From Cyanobacteriota bacterium (GTDB lineage: Bacteria; Cyanobacteriota; Cyanobacteriia; CACIAM-69d), in contig JAKRSF010000006.1 of the NCBI GenBank assembly GCA_022402445.1, forward strand, positions 1 through 64,000: 64,000 nucleotides of DNA, in the 5' to 3' direction. Position 1 is the stretch's first letter, and the number at the start of each line of letters is the position of its first letter. Both the position numbers and the translations under genes were made by a program. Shown in pieces: positions 8,176 to 16,642 of the stretch. The notes beneath the pieces were generated by a model that saw only the letters and a list, made by a program, of their open reading frames with translations, did not search any database and was not told the origin of the DNA.

Positions 8176-9183
8176 ATGGTCGCCCAAATTAACGGGGCCG
8201 CAATGGCTTTTCCGGCTGTCTATTCCACCCTTTCTACCGAGGCCCTGGTGCGCGAAATTCTGCCCCAGTATGCCCTGGGGGAGGTGCAAGCCTGTTACTT
8301 TTGGCACCGGGGCCTCAGTGATGTCTATTGGGTTAAGGCGGGCGATCGCGCCTACATGTTTCGGGTGTCGCACCACCATTGGCGATCGCGGGAGGATGTC
8401 TATTTCGAGCTGGATTTCCTGGATTTCCTGCGCCGCCAAGATTTGCCCGTCGCCTATCCTATCCGCAGCCGCGACGGCCGCCTGGGGGTTGAGATCCACG
8501 CGCCGGAGGGGCCGCGCTACGGTGCCCTGTTTATCTTTGCGCCGGGGGAGGTGGCCGTGGGGGATCTCGACGTGCGCCGCGCCCAGCAGCTTGGGGGCAT
8601 TTTGGCGGCGATCCACCGGGCCTCCCAAAACTTTTCGAGCCCCTGCCAGCGGCAGCCCCTCGCCCCGGAACTGCTGGTGGAGCAGGCGGTGGAGACGATT
8701 GTGCCCTTCCTCAAGGAGCGGCCCGACTGTCGGCGGACGTTTGAGGCGTTGGCGGCGGATGCGGTGGCGGCCCTGCGATCGCTCGATCGCCACGGGGATA
8801 CCTGGGTGGTCTGTTGGGGCGATCCCCACAGCGGCAATGTCCACTTCACCGCCGAGGGGCACCCCACCCTGTTTGACTTTGACCAATGCGGCCACGGGTG
8901 GCGGGCTTTTGACCTGGCGAAATTTTACGAAACCGCCGTCCGCACGGGCCTGTCGCGCACCATCCGTGAGGCGTTCCTAGAGGGGTACCAGGCGATCGCG
9001 CCCCTCCAGCGGTGGGAACTCGACGCCCTCCAGCCCATGGCCCAGGTTGCCCACCTGTGGGCCTGGTGGATTGCCACCGACTCCGCCCGCCGCCACGACT
9101 ACAGCCGCCTGGATGATTCCTTTTTCTCCCGACGCCTGTCCCAACTGCGCCGCCTCGCCAGCCGCGACTGGGCTTTGTTCTAA
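8176..9183 (+). CDS. aminoglycoside phosphotransferase-fold kinase (SrkA/HSK2-like)
   Basis: A 335-residue protein of the APH/choline kinase fold. The catalytic loop is WGDPHSGNVHF (Asp216, His218, Asn221) and the metal-binding motif is FDFDQ (Asp234 and Asp236). The N-terminal lobe has YMFRVS, where such kinases place part of the ATP pocket. These motifs are shared by small-molecule kinases and by stress protein kinases such as SrkA, so the substrate is unknown. The gene stands alone and is divergent from sucD. It is not evidence of antibiotic resistance. Confidence 0.8.
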   Translation: MVAQINGAAMAFPAVYSTLSTEALVREILPQYALGEVQACYFWHRGLSDVYWVKAGDRAYMFRVSHHHWRSREDVYFELDFLDFLRRQDLPVAYPIRSRDGRLGVEIHAPEGPRYGALFIFAPGEVAVGDLDVRRAQQLGGILAAIHRASQNFSSPCQRQPLAPELLVEQAVETIVPFLKERPDCRRTFEALAADAVAALRSLDRHGDTWVVCWGDPHSGNVHFTAEGHPTLFDFDQCGHGWRAFDLAKFYETAVRTGLSRTIREAFLEGYQAIAPLQRWELDALQPMAQVAHLWAWWIATDSARRHDYSRLDDSFFSRRLSQLRRLASRDWALF

Positions 9184-9539
9184 GGGCATGGGCGTTCCTG
9201 AATTCCCCCCCATTCGTGGCTGGGGGTGCCTTTAGGCGGGCCTTTTTTCACCTTCGGGACCATTCGGTAAGCAGGAATGGGGGCGGGGCGGTTAGCCGAA
9301 CGCGATCGCGGTTTTGATTGACTATTCTGTAAATCAAGGAACAGCAATCCGGCGACAATCTTCAGGGGCAGGGCACCATTTGGGACCGCATTTCTTGGCC
9401 TCGCCCTAGGCTTGTGGGACCGCCAACCTAGAGCCCTATAGCTTAAGCCATGGGCTGAATTCATGTCCCAATCGCATTGGAATTTTACCCGATTTAGCCC
9501 GACGATTGTTGCCCCCTAAAGAAAAAGGAGACTCAGATC
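9184..9539. other. intergenic region upstream of hsp20
   Basis: No gene is seen. A GC-rich inverted stretch near 9218-9242 followed by TTTTTT may terminate the kinase gene. No CIRCE element is seen before the heat-shock gene. Its ribosome site, AAAAAGGAG, is clear near 9522-9530. Confidence 0.4.
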
Positions 9540-9983
9540 ATGGCACTGGTTCAATGGTACCCCCACCGCGAATTGGATTCCCTGCGCCGTCAGGTGGATC
9601 GCCTGCTCGATACGCCGCTGTTTGATGGGGTTTGGGATCAAGAACGCCTCGCGATCGTCCCGCCGGCGGAACTGGAGGAAACCCCGGAAGCGTTGGTGCT
9701 GCGCATTGAGCTACCGGGTTTTGAGAAGCAGGATTTGTCCATTGAAGTGACGCCCCAGGCGGTGTCGATCAGTGGCGATCGCAAGGCTCCCCAGCGGGTG
9801 AGCGACAATGGCATCTACCGCAGCGAATTCCGCTATGGCACCTTCCAACGGACGATTCCCCTACCGAAACGGGTGAAAAATTCGGAGGCGGCGGCGACCT
9901 ATGAACAGGGCATTTTGTCCCTGACGCTGCCGAAGGTGGATGAGGAGCGCAATACGGTGGTGAAGGTGAATTTGGGCTCCTAG
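9540..9983 (+). CDS. hspA: Hsp20 small heat shock protein
   Basis: A 147-residue ATP-independent holdase chaperone of the alpha-crystallin family. The alpha-crystallin domain spans about residues 40-140. It contains ALVLRIELPGFEKQDLSIEV at its start and YEQGILSLTLPK near its end, with the usual G-I-L-x-L signature. The short C-terminal tail keeps an I/V-x-V-like pattern (VVKVNL). The length is normal for cyanobacterial HspA. AAGGAG precedes the ATG at good spacing. In cyanobacteria such proteins protect thylakoids and soluble enzymes under heat and light stress. Confidence 0.93.
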   Translation: MALVQWYPHRELDSLRRQVDRLLDTPLFDGVWDQERLAIVPPAELEETPEALVLRIELPGFEKQDLSIEVTPQAVSISGDRKAPQRVSDNGIYRSEFRYGTFQRTIPLPKRVKNSEAAATYEQGILSLTLPKVDEERNTVVKVNLGS

Positions 9984-10111
9984 GTTGCTTGGGCCGAGCT
10001 GACGCTGGCGGAGCGTTTGGCGGCCATGTTTCCTACGGGATGGTGACCCCGTTCCGAGGTGTCCTAGGTGCTAATTCATTTCGAGAGCTCGTTCCAGTCT
10101 GAAGGCCATGG

Positions 10112-10134
10112 GGCCGCGATCGCGGCCTCTTTTT
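10112..10134 (+). terminator. terminator with HIP1 at the hairpin apex
   Basis: GGCCGCGATCGCGGCC (10112-10127) is a perfect palindrome centred on GCGATCGC and followed by TCTTTTTC. It lies about 130 bases after the hsp20 stop codon. Confidence 0.6.
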
Positions 10135-10270
10135 CTAGGGGGGGTTGGGCATTACCAAATCCAGAACGCCAAACACTCACCCCCCGCGATCGCAGCCCGA
10201 GCCACGCGCCAAATTTCATTCCCCAAGATGGAAAAATCGCTAAGCGCGATACGGCAAAAACTGTAACAAC

Positions 10271-10311
10271 TCCTGTAGCTTTGCCTTACAGGACCGGTCC
10301 CTCCATACAAT
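10271..10311 (+). promoter_or_regulatory. promoter with overlapping operator-like inverted repeats
   Basis: TTGCCT (10281-10286) and TACAAT (10306-10311) form a promoter-like pair with a 19-base spacer. The perfect inverted repeat TCCTGTA-N9-TACAGGA (10271-10293) covers the -35 box. A second palindrome, GGACCGGTCC (10291-10300), fills part of the spacer. This arrangement fits a repressor site controlling the gene at 10347. The regulator is unknown. Confidence 0.5.
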
Positions 10312-10346
10312 AGAAGTATCCCCTTGGGGAAGTAGGAGGTGTCCGC

Positions 10347-10547
10347 ATGTTGGTCATCATTGCAGAAAGCGGCCTATTGTCGCCCGGTCAAGTTTGCTGC
10401 GGTTGTCTTATGGCCGATCGCGCCGGACAGCCCCGTTGGCGAGACGGTCAACTGCATTGCGGCCAATGCGTGCGCGGCGCTTCGGACAGCAAGCCCGCCT
10501 GTTTTGAATGTGCGATGGGATTTACCTTGGCCTGGATTGATGGCTAG
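10347..10547 (+). CDS. small Cys-rich (zinc-ribbon-like) conserved protein
   Basis: A 66-residue soluble protein with seven cysteines at 17, 18, 20, 38, 41, 52 and 55. They form CCGC, CGQC and CFEC, and could bind one Zn or an Fe-S cluster. TAGGAGGTG lies at good spacing before the ATG. The promoter carries an operator-like inverted repeat. The opening MLVIIAESGLLSPGQVCCGC resembles short cyanobacterial proteins of unknown function. I cannot name a role; a metal- or redox-responsive protein would fit the cysteines. Confidence 0.75.
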   Translation: MLVIIAESGLLSPGQVCCGCLMADRAGQPRWRDGQLHCGQCVRGASDSKPACFECAMGFTLAWIDG

Positions 10548-10746
10548 GGGCCATGGCACCCGCCCTGGGCCATGGGGGCGATCGGGCAATCGAAAGCGAT
10601 CGCCCCACGGCCCCATCAACCTTTAGAATGGTTCAAGTCCCTGCGAAGGTCAGGGCTGTCGAATTGGGCTCATCCAAAGACTAGCCCCTGACCCAATCTT
10701 TCCCTGGCTAACTGATGGGCAATGCCGGGAATAATCACCTGTTTCT

Positions 10747-11238
10747 ATGGATCCTATGACTACAACTTTATCGGTCAATATTGGCATTAATGATACGGAT
10801 CGTCAGGCGATCGCCCATGGCCTTTCGCGGCTGCTGGCGGACACCTACACCCTGTATCTCAAAACCCATAACTTCCACTGGAATGTGACGGGGCCGATGT
10901 TCCAAACGCTGCATCTGATGTTCGAGCAGCAGTACCTAGAACTGGCCCTGGCGGTGGATAGCATCGCCGAACGCATCCGGTCTTTGGGCTATCCGGCTCC
11001 GGGCACCTATCGCGAATATGCGGAACTCACCGCGATCGCGGAAACGGAAGGGGTGCCATCCGCGAAGGACATGATTCGCCTGCTGGTGGAGGGCCAAGAA
11101 ACCATTGTCCGCACCGCCCGCGAAGTTTTCCCGATTGTGGATGCGGCGAGCGATGAACCCACGGCGGATCTGCTGACCCAGCGGATGCAAATCCACGAAA
11201 AAACCGCTTGGATGCTGCGCAGTCTCCTGGAAGATTAG
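10747..11238 (+). CDS. dps: Dps-family ferritin-like DNA protection protein
   Basis: A 163-residue ferritin-like four-helix protein that forms 12-subunit shells, oxidises Fe(II) with peroxide and stores iron. The ferroxidase ligands of the family are present: His41 and His44 in [10 protein letters not shown], then Asp71 and Glu75 in AVDSIAERI. The spacing of His44 to Asp71 and of Asp71 to Glu75 matches the Dps intersubunit site. A second ATG at 10756 is also possible. The N-terminus has no long Lys-rich tail, so DNA binding is uncertain. It is monocistronic here. Confidence 0.92.
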   Translation: MDPMTTTLSVNIGINDTDRQAIAHGLSRLLADTYTLYLKTHNFHWNVTGPMFQTLHLMFEQQYLELALAVDSIAERIRSLGYPAPGTYREYAELTAIAETEGVPSAKDMIRLLVEGQETIVRTAREVFPIVDAASDEPTADLLTQRMQIHEKTAWMLRSLLED

Positions 11239-11282
11239 GGTTTTAGTTCAAGCCATTTCAATCCATTGTCCCCAGTTCCACC

Positions 11283-11924
11283 ATGGCCCGTCCCGGCATC
11301 TTTGGCCCTGATCCCAATCAACTGTATCCATTGGCGGGCCAAACGCGGTTAATTTACCTCAAGAATGCGATCCAAAGTCCGCTCATTTCCGTGGGGGACT
11401 ATACCTACTACGATGACCCGGAGGATCCCCTCAATTTTGAGCGGAATGTGCTCTACCATTTCGATTTCATTGGCGATCGCCTCATCATTGGCAAGTTCTG
11501 CGCGATCGCGGCCCAGACCAAGTTCATCATGAATGGCGGCAACCATTTGACCGATCGCCTAGCCACCTATCCGTTCCCGATTTTTGGCAACGGTTGGGAG
11601 TGCGCCATGCCCGAAGCTTGGCCCCACAAGGGAGATACGGTGGTGGGCCATGACGTGTGGCTGGGCCATGGGGTGACGGTGATGCCCGGGGTGACCATTG
11701 GCCATGGGGCGATCGTGGCGACGGGGGCGGTGGTGACGCGGGATGTGGCTCCCTATGCGATCGTGGGGGGCAATCCGGCCCAGGAAATTCGCAAACGGTT
11801 TGATGAGGATGCGATCGCGCGGCTCCTGGCGATCGCCTGGTGGGATTGGGAGATTGAAAAAATCAGCCGGAATGTCAAGGCCATCTGCGGCGCGGATCTT
11901 GATGCCCTAGAACGTAGCGTCTAA
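11283..11924 (+). CDS. CatB/Vat-type hexapeptide acetyltransferase
   Basis: A 213-residue trimeric left-handed beta-helix acyltransferase of the xenobiotic acetyltransferase type. The hexapeptide repeats are clear in [20 protein letters not shown] and the following turns. The likely catalytic histidine is His88 in [16 protein letters not shown], as in Vat and CatB. It probably uses acetyl-CoA; the acceptor is unknown, and many chromosomal members are not resistance enzymes. Its last 30 bases reappear at 12693-12722, beyond the adjacent HNH module. Confidence 0.87.
   Translation: MARPGIFGPDPNQLYPLAGQTRLIYLKNAIQSPLISVGDYTYYDDPEDPLNFERNVLYHFDFIGDRLIIGKFCAIAAQTKFIMNGGNHLTDRLATYPFPIFGNGWECAMPEAWPHKGDTVVGHDVWLGHGVTVMPGVTIGHGAIVATGAVVTRDVAPYAIVGGNPAQEIRKRFDEDAIARLLAIAWWDWEIEKISRNVKAICGADLDALERSV
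11895..11924 (+). repeat. boundary direct repeat, left copy (end of acetyltransferase gene)
   Basis: These 30 bases encode the last nine residues, DLDALERSV, and the stop codon of the acetyltransferase. They match 12693-12722 at 26 of 30 positions. All four differences are silent in this reading frame. Confidence 0.8.
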
Positions 11925-11975
11925 CGGTCAAGTAATGTCGCCCTTAGCAATCCCTTGCATAAATTGGCTTGTGGA

Positions 11976-12425
11976 CTAGGGGGCCATGGCGTCATCAGAC
12001 GGCGGATGCCAACCGCCCCGAATCCAAAGGCGACGAGCTTTTACAATCGCCTCTTCATTGTGGGCTTGATCATTCAAATCCATGCGATCGCAGGTGGCAC
12101 GACCCACCGCGCTCGTCCCTCGAATCACTAGGCCGTCCTGTTCCCAGACAAAATGGTCGTTCCACCGCTGCGATCGCGGATTGAATAATTGGGTGGAAAC
12201 TTGAGATTCTGGATCGGTTCCTTCTGTGAAATTGTAGCGGTAGCTATTACATCGCTGGCAGGCCAGGGCTAAATTTTCAACGGTATCCGCTCCGCCCCGC
12301 GATCGCGGCTGGATGTGATCAATCTCAAATCGGGCTGCACTGGCATCTTCAGAAGAATGGCAGTATTCACACAGAAACTTAGCCCGTTCTCGCACCTGCT
12401 GCCGAATCTCCTTTGGAATTGCCAT
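11976..12425 (-). CDS. HNH endonuclease
   Basis: A 149-residue HNH nuclease. A zinc-ribbon pair, CEYC (Cys19/Cys22) and CQRC (Cys56/Cys59), frames the core EIDHIQPRSRGGADTVENLA with Asp36-His37 and Asn51. The C-terminal part (FNPRSQRWNDHF and GRATCDRMDLN) resembles a cyanobacterial group that is usually coded with a small partner gene just upstream, as here. The spacing to that partner is 2 bases, so they are co-translated. Its biological role is not established; homing, mobility or defence are possible. Confidence 0.88.
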   Translation of the reverse strand: MAIPKEIRQQVRERAKFLCEYCHSSEDASAARFEIDHIQPRSRGGADTVENLALACQRCNSYRYNFTEGTDPESQVSTQLFNPRSQRWNDHFVWEQDGLVIRGTSAVGRATCDRMDLNDQAHNEEAIVKARRLWIRGGWHPPSDDAMAP

Positions 12426-12427
12426 GC

Positions 12428-12670
12428 CTATGCCGACTCAGCAATGATTTTGGCATTGAGCAACGTAAAAATGCGATCTAGCTCTAAAATTCCTGTCAGT
12501 TCTGCGGTCTCGTCGGGCGATAGCTGTAGCTCTCGCTGCTTTTCGTTGAGACTGGTCAATCGCCCTTGCAATTCTTCGCTGAATTTAAATAGAAATAATC
12601 CTCGAACTGGCCTGAGTTGAACCCCATTCTCAATAAAAAAAGAGGGCTGAATCATCAGTTGAGCATTCAT
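12428..12670 (-). CDS. small partner protein of the HNH nuclease
   Basis: An 80-residue hydrophilic, helix-rich protein ending in an LSPDETAELTGILELDRIFT stretch. This is like the short proteins that precede HNH genes in many cyanobacteria. TGAGGTG lies 5 bases before the ATG. The gene is visibly lower in GC than its neighbours. It could be an antitoxin-like inhibitor or a DNA-binding partner of the nuclease, but no function is shown. Confidence 0.7.
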   Translation of the reverse strand: MNAQLMIQPSFFIENGVQLRPVRGLFLFKFSEELQGRLTSLNEKQRELQLSPDETAELTGILELDRIFTLLNAKIIAESA

Positions 12671-12692
12671 AATTCACCTCACGGCTTGATGT

Positions 12693-12722
12693 AGATCTCG
12701 ATGCCCTAGAACGCAGTGTCTA
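12693..12722 (+). repeat. boundary direct repeat, right copy (acetyltransferase tail remnant)
   Basis: This is a second copy of the last 30 bases of the acetyltransferase gene. It still encodes DLDALERSV plus stop, with four silent changes. It is cut off from any acetyltransferase and overlaps the 3' end of the convergent ykgJ-like gene. Confidence 0.8.
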
Positions 12723-13347
12723 GTGACTCCAGCTTTGTCTGGTCTGACAACTGCATCCAGAATCCCACGCGCCCCAGGGCGATTTTCGCTGCCTCGTTGA
12801 TCGGTAATTGATCGCGGCCCCAACTCGGATCAAGGGCAATGATCTGTTCCGCGATCGCCCCAAAGCTCGGCAAGCAATTAGGATCCGCCGCCAAAGCCGC
12901 GATCGCCGCCGCCACCCCCTCCGGCGTTTGGTCCTTGTGGCGCGCACAGGCCGCCAGCTCCGGCACACCGTATTTACCCATCACCGTCGCAAAGCCAAAC
13001 AATCGGCACAGGGCCGGACGCCAGGGATAGACCGTGCAGCGCCCCCGACCGGACGTGGGGGCCAACGGATCCGGCGCGAAAAATTGACAGATTTCAGCGT
13101 TTGCGCCCGCGCCCGCGCCCGCTGCCCCTTCCCCCTCCAAGCGCCCCAGCCACAGCTCCCCCTCCCCGCGCCGAAATAATTCCACCGCCAGGGGCAACAT
13201 CTCCAACGGCGTCGCCTCCACCTCCGGGTAGGTGCAGCACACCCCACAGCCCGCCGGACAGGCCAACGGCACCGCCGCCTGAAACGCCGCGATCGCCCCA
13301 TCCACCTGCCCATAGAGGGCCATTACCCGCACCGCCAGATCCTCCAT
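12706..13347 (-). CDS. YkgJ-family cysteine cluster protein
   Basis: A protein of about 213 residues of the YkgJ (UPF0153) zinc/iron chelation family. Cysteines lie in ACPAGCGVCC near the N-terminus, in ICQFF and RCTVYPWRPALC in the middle, and in LAACARH later. They probably bind a metal or Fe-S cluster. A GTG at 13350 precedes the ATG at 13347; the ATG is preferred. The gene starts only a few bases after the ArsR gene, so the two are co-transcribed. The stop codon lies in the right boundary repeat of the HNH module, so the C-terminus may have been altered by that event. Confidence 0.82.
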   Translation of the reverse strand: MEDLAVRVMALYGQVDGAIAAFQAAVPLACPAGCGVCCTYPEVEATPLEMLPLAVELFRRGEGELWLGRLEGEGAAGAGAGANAEICQFFAPDPLAPTSGRGRCTVYPWRPALCRLFGFATVMGKYGVPELAACARHKDQTPEGVAAAIAALAADPNCLPSFGAIAEQIIALDPSWGRDQLPINEAAKIALGRVGFWMQLSDQTKLESLDTAF

Positions 13348-13355
13348 CACCCCCC

Positions 13356-13739
13356 CTAGGGATCGCCCCCATCCCTGGAACCGGGGGGCACCATCGGCGA
13401 AAAACAGCGCAATTCCGCCAAATATTGCTCCACCCGCGCAAATTGCGGCACATTCAGCCGGTAATACACCCAGCGCCCCTCCTGACGCCCCAGGATCAAC
13501 TCCGCCTGCCGCAGCACCTTCAGGTGGAACGAAATCTTAGACTGGGCCACCGCCAGCGCATCGCACAGCTCCCCCACACACAGCTCGCGATCGCGCAGGA
13601 GCTCCACCGTCTCCAGCCGCAGCGGCTCTGAAAGGGCCTGAAATGCCCCCAGCAGCATCTCCAGATCCTGCGGCTGGCGATGCCCCTCCCCGCGCCGGAG
13701 CAATGGCCGTAGCGGCCGCCGTTGTTGTTCATCCACCAT
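13356..13739 (-). CDS. ArsR/SmtB-family transcriptional regulator
   Basis: A 127-residue winged-helix repressor. The recognition region VAQSKISFHLKVLRQAEL (about 65-82) and the wing GRQEGRWVYYRL (about 84-95) are standard. ELCVGELC puts Cys54 and Cys59 at the position of the alpha3 metal or arsenite site of ArsR and SmtB, although the classic CVCDL spacing differs slightly. No metal-resistance gene is adjacent; the next gene is ykgJ-like. The likely effector is a thiophilic metal or metalloid, or a redox signal. Confidence 0.85.
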   Translation of the reverse strand: MVDEQQRRPLRPLLRRGEGHRQPQDLEMLLGAFQALSEPLRLETVELLRDRELCVGELCDALAVAQSKISFHLKVLRQAELILGRQEGRWVYYRLNVPQFARVEQYLAELRCFSPMVPPGSRDGGDP

Positions 13740-13950
13740 GCCGTTCTGGTTACCTTGCCGCCATCCATTAGGTTATCGGTCGAGCCCTGCGGGTTGGGCC
13801 TTGCCCCTTGGGACACCGCCCCTTCAGTCCCAGACCTCCAACAGCCAAGGCAAAGGAGCCAGGAATCTCACTTTTTTCCAGAGATCCCCAGCTCCCAGTC
13901 TATCGAAAAACGATCGCGATCAGCGCCACCGCGATCGCCACCCAAGGCCG

Positions 13951-13983
13951 AAAAATAGCAACTAAACCATGAATTTAGTTACT
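13951..13983 (-). terminator. terminator after ndhD1
   Basis: On the minus strand AGTAACTAAA pairs with TTTAGTTGCT (one U-G pair) across a 7-base loop and is followed by ATTTTT. It lies 19 bases past the ndhD1 stop codon. The near-perfect palindrome could also serve as a regulator site. Confidence 0.55.
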
Positions 13984-14001
13984 TTTGCGGATTCCCCCAG
14001 G

Positions 14002-15579
14002 TCAGCGGCCATCAATCGCCGGAGCCGTCAACGGAGCCACCGCGATCGCCCGATCAGCCCGTTGATTTGCCAGCGTCGGCACCGCATCCCGCAGCCGCGC
14101 CGTCAGCTTCGAGGTCGTCGAATCATAGACCTCCGTGAGAATCTTCGGATAGAAGCCAATGCCAATAATCGGCACCAGCAAACAGCCAATAATAAACACC
14201 TCCCGAGGCTCCGCATCAATCAGCACCTCATGGGACGTCAGTTCCTTATTCTCCGGACCGTAGAAAATCTCCCGCAGCATCGACAGCAGATAAACCGGCG
14301 TCAGGATCACCCCCACCGCCGCCAAAAACACCACCAGCACCTTAAACGGCAAACTGTAGGCATCACTGGTCGAAAAGCCAATAAACACCGTCAACTCCGC
14401 CACAAACCCACTCATCCCCGGCAGCGCCAACGACGCCAACGAGCAGGCCGTAAACATCGAAAAAATCTTCGGCATCTGCTGACCCACCCCGCCCATCTCA
14501 TCGAGCATCAGCGTATGGGTCCGGTCATAGGTCGCCCCCACCAGGAAGAACAGGCTCGCCCCAATCAACCCATGGGACACCATTTGCAGCACCGCGCCGC
14601 TCATGCCCAAATCCGTAAACGAACCAATGCCAATGAGCACAAAGCCCATGTGGGAAATGGACGAGTAGGCAATCTTGCGCTTCAGGTTGCGCTGGGCGAA
14701 CGACGTCAGGGCCGCATAGACAATATTCACCACCCCCAAAATCACCAGAATTGGCGCAAAGGTGGCATGGGCATCGGGCAGCATCCCCGCATTCATGCGA
14801 ATCAGGGCATAGCCCCCCATCTTCAACAAAATGCCCGCCAGCAGCATATGCACCGGGGCCGTCGCTTCCCCGTGGGCGTCGGGCAGCCAGGTGTGGAGGG
14901 GGAAGATGGGCAGTTTAACGGCATAGGCCACCAGGAAGCCGCCGTAGAGCAGCAGTTGCAGATTATGGGTGTAGGGCTTGGCCGCCAGGGCGCTCATGTC
15001 GAAGGTCACCGTGTCGCCATAGAAGGCCATCGCCAGGGCGCACACGAGGATGAACAGGGAGCCGCCAGCGGTGTAGAGGATGAATTTGGTGGCGGCGTAG
15101 AGGCGTTTTTTGCCGCCCCAGATGGACAGGAGCAGGTAAACGGGGATCAGTTCCAACTCCCACACCAGGAAGAACAGGAGCATGTCCTGGACGGCGAAGA
15201 CGGCGATCTGGGCACCGTACATCGACAGGATTAGGAAGTAGAAGAGTTTGGGTTTGAGGGTGACGGGCCACGCGGCGAGGATGGCCAGGGTGGTAATAAA
15301 ACCCGTCAGGAGGATGAGGGGCATCGAGAGGCCATCGGCTCCGACGGACCATTTCAGGTCGATTTGTTCGATCCAGGTGTAGCTTTCGACGAGCTGGAGG
15401 TCGGGGTTGCCGAAGTCGTAGTAGTTACAAAACGCATAGACGATGAGGGCAAAGTCGATCAGGCCGACGGTGAGGGCGAACCAGCGGACGGTGCGGCCGT
15501 CCTTGTCGGGTAAGAGGGGGACGAGGAGGGCGGCCACGATGGGCAGCGTGATGACGGTTGTTAGCCAGGGAAAGTCCAT
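14002..15579 (-). CDS. ndhD1: NAD(P)H-quinone oxidoreductase chain 4 (NdhD1-type)
   Basis: A 525-residue antiporter-like proton-pumping subunit of the thylakoid NDH-1 complex, with about 14 membrane helices. The hallmark motifs are MWELE-like [30 protein letters not shown], and LAYSS-like [16 protein letters not shown]. The segment [12 protein letters not shown] followed by EPREVF is typical of NdhD1, the form in the respiratory and cyclic-flow complex NDH-1L. It differs from the second NdhD at 49.7 kb, which has a longer Cys-containing insert at this point. A Crp/Fnr gene lies 127 bases upstream on the same strand. Confidence 0.93.
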   Translation of the reverse strand: MDFPWLTTVITLPIVAALLVPLLPDKDGRTVRWFALTVGLIDFALIVYAFCNYYDFGNPDLQLVESYTWIEQIDLKWSVGADGLSMPLILLTGFITTLAILAAWPVTLKPKLFYFLILSMYGAQIAVFAVQDMLLFFLVWELELIPVYLLLSIWGGKKRLYAATKFILYTAGGSLFILVCALAMAFYGDTVTFDMSALAAKPYTHNLQLLLYGGFLVAYAVKLPIFPLHTWLPDAHGEATAPVHMLLAGILLKMGGYALIRMNAGMLPDAHATFAPILVILGVVNIVYAALTSFAQRNLKRKIAYSSISHMGFVLIGIGSFTDLGMSGAVLQMVSHGLIGASLFFLVGATYDRTHTLMLDEMGGVGQQMPKIFSMFTACSLASLALPGMSGFVAELTVFIGFSTSDAYSLPFKVLVVFLAAVGVILTPVYLLSMLREIFYGPENKELTSHEVLIDAEPREVFIIGCLLVPIIGIGFYPKILTEVYDSTTSKLTARLRDAVPTLANQRADRAIAVAPLTAPAIDGR

Positions 15580-15706
15580 AGCGGGGGTTTTGAGGGGTCG
15601 CTGAAGCTTCTAGGGGCTAGTTTAAGCAACGGGTTTGATCCCGCCTGCGATGCTTAACAGTTCGATTACAAAGGGGCTGGGGGCACGATCGCGCGATCGC
15701 ATTTGT

Positions 15707-16507
15707 TTAGATTTCTTTAGGGTTTTGGGGAAGACTTTGTGAAGTTTTAGGGGATTTTTGGGTCTGGGGTGCTGGGGAGGGGGGAAGTTTTTGGCCGGCG
15801 GCGAGGGCTTCGAGGCGATCGCGATCGCGCAGGCGGATGGTGTTGCCCTGGAGGTGGAGGATGCCGTGGCGTTCGAGGCGGCCCAGGAGGCGCGAGAGGG
15901 TTTCGGGGCTGGTGCCGAGGTAGGCGGCCAGTTGGCCCTTGGGCAGGGCGAGGGGGATGGAGATGGGGCGATCGGTCGGGTCGGCCTCGGTGGGGTGGTC
16001 GGCGGCGCGATCGCGGAGGTAGGCGGCGAGGCGAGCGGACACTTCCTTGAGGGAGAGGTCTTCGATGGTGTTGGCGAATGATCGCAGGCGGCTGGCGAAG
16101 ATGGCGAGGACGTTGAGGGCCAGTTCCGGCTGGTGGGCGAGGCGATCGCGCAGGGCGTTGCGGGGAAAGAGCAGCACTTCGCTGTCCTCTAGGGCGATCG
16201 CCGTGGCGGGGTAGGCTTGGCCATCGAAGGCGGGCACCTCGGCAAAATGCTCCCCCGGCCCGAACAGTTGCAGGATATATTCCCGCCCGTCGGGGCCTTG
16301 TTTGACGATTTTGATGCGCCCTTCGACGACGATGAAAAATCCCCGCGCCGGATCCCCGTCCGAGAAGAGAATGCTGCCCCGGCGGTGGCGCTGCGGCTGG
16401 GCGATCGCGCTGAGGGTTTCGAGATCCGCTGGCCCTAGGCCCCGCCACAGGGGGGTGTTGCTAAGGAAAGTGGAGCGATCGCGCAGCCGGTCCAACTGGG
16501 GCGACAT
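15707..16507 (-). CDS. Crp/Fnr-family transcriptional regulator (HcpR/Dnr-like)
   Basis: A 266-residue regulator. The cyclic-nucleotide-binding-like beta roll covers about residues 20-130, and the helix-turn-helix is LPKGQLAAYLGTSPETLSRL (about 188-207). There is not a single cysteine, so it cannot hold an Fnr-type Fe-S cluster. Haem-based NO sensing, as in Dnr and HcpR, would fit better. It is divergent from hcp, with a TTGAC-N4-ATCAA box between them, which points to nitrosative-stress control. The last 25 residues are a Pro/Gln/Ser-rich tail. Confidence 0.85.
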   Translation of the reverse strand: MSPQLDRLRDRSTFLSNTPLWRGLGPADLETLSAIAQPQRHRRGSILFSDGDPARGFFIVVEGRIKIVKQGPDGREYILQLFGPGEHFAEVPAFDGQAYPATAIALEDSEVLLFPRNALRDRLAHQPELALNVLAIFASRLRSFANTIEDLSLKEVSARLAAYLRDRAADHPTEADPTDRPISIPLALPKGQLAAYLGTSPETLSRLLGRLERHGILHLQGNTIRLRDRDRLEALAAGQKLPPSPAPQTQKSPKTSQSLPQNPKEI

Positions 16508-16534
16508 GGCAAGACATCAAGAAAGGTGAGGGTT

Positions 16535-16548
16535 TTGACTTAGATCAA
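16535..16548. promoter_or_regulatory. Fnr/HcpR-type operator
   Basis: TTGACTTAGATCAA is a near-perfect dyad matching the Fnr/HcpR consensus TTGA(T/C)-N4-(A/G)TCAA. It lies 28 bases from the regulator's start and 95 bases from the preferred hcp start, so it could control both genes. Confidence 0.7.
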
Positions 16549-16642
16549 GGATGCCCCAGGGGCGCGCAACCATACTGAACTCGACGGGGCAACCCCAGGG
16601 ACGCCCTCCACCATGCGTATCTTCAGCGGGAGATCAGGGCAG

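Noticed and set aside
8176-9183. Aminoglycoside resistance gene
   Set aside because: The APH fold is shared by many metabolic and stress kinases; no resistance context is present.
12671-12722. The 30-bp copies as att sites of an integrase-driven element
   Set aside because: No integrase or recombinase gene lies between them, and the silent-site differences indicate descent from a coding sequence rather than a conserved attachment core.
13969-15234. 421-residue open frame opposite ndhD1
   Set aside because: It is antisense to a clear ndhD and encodes a His/Arg/Gln-rich string with no fold signal; it arises from the codon bias of the real gene.
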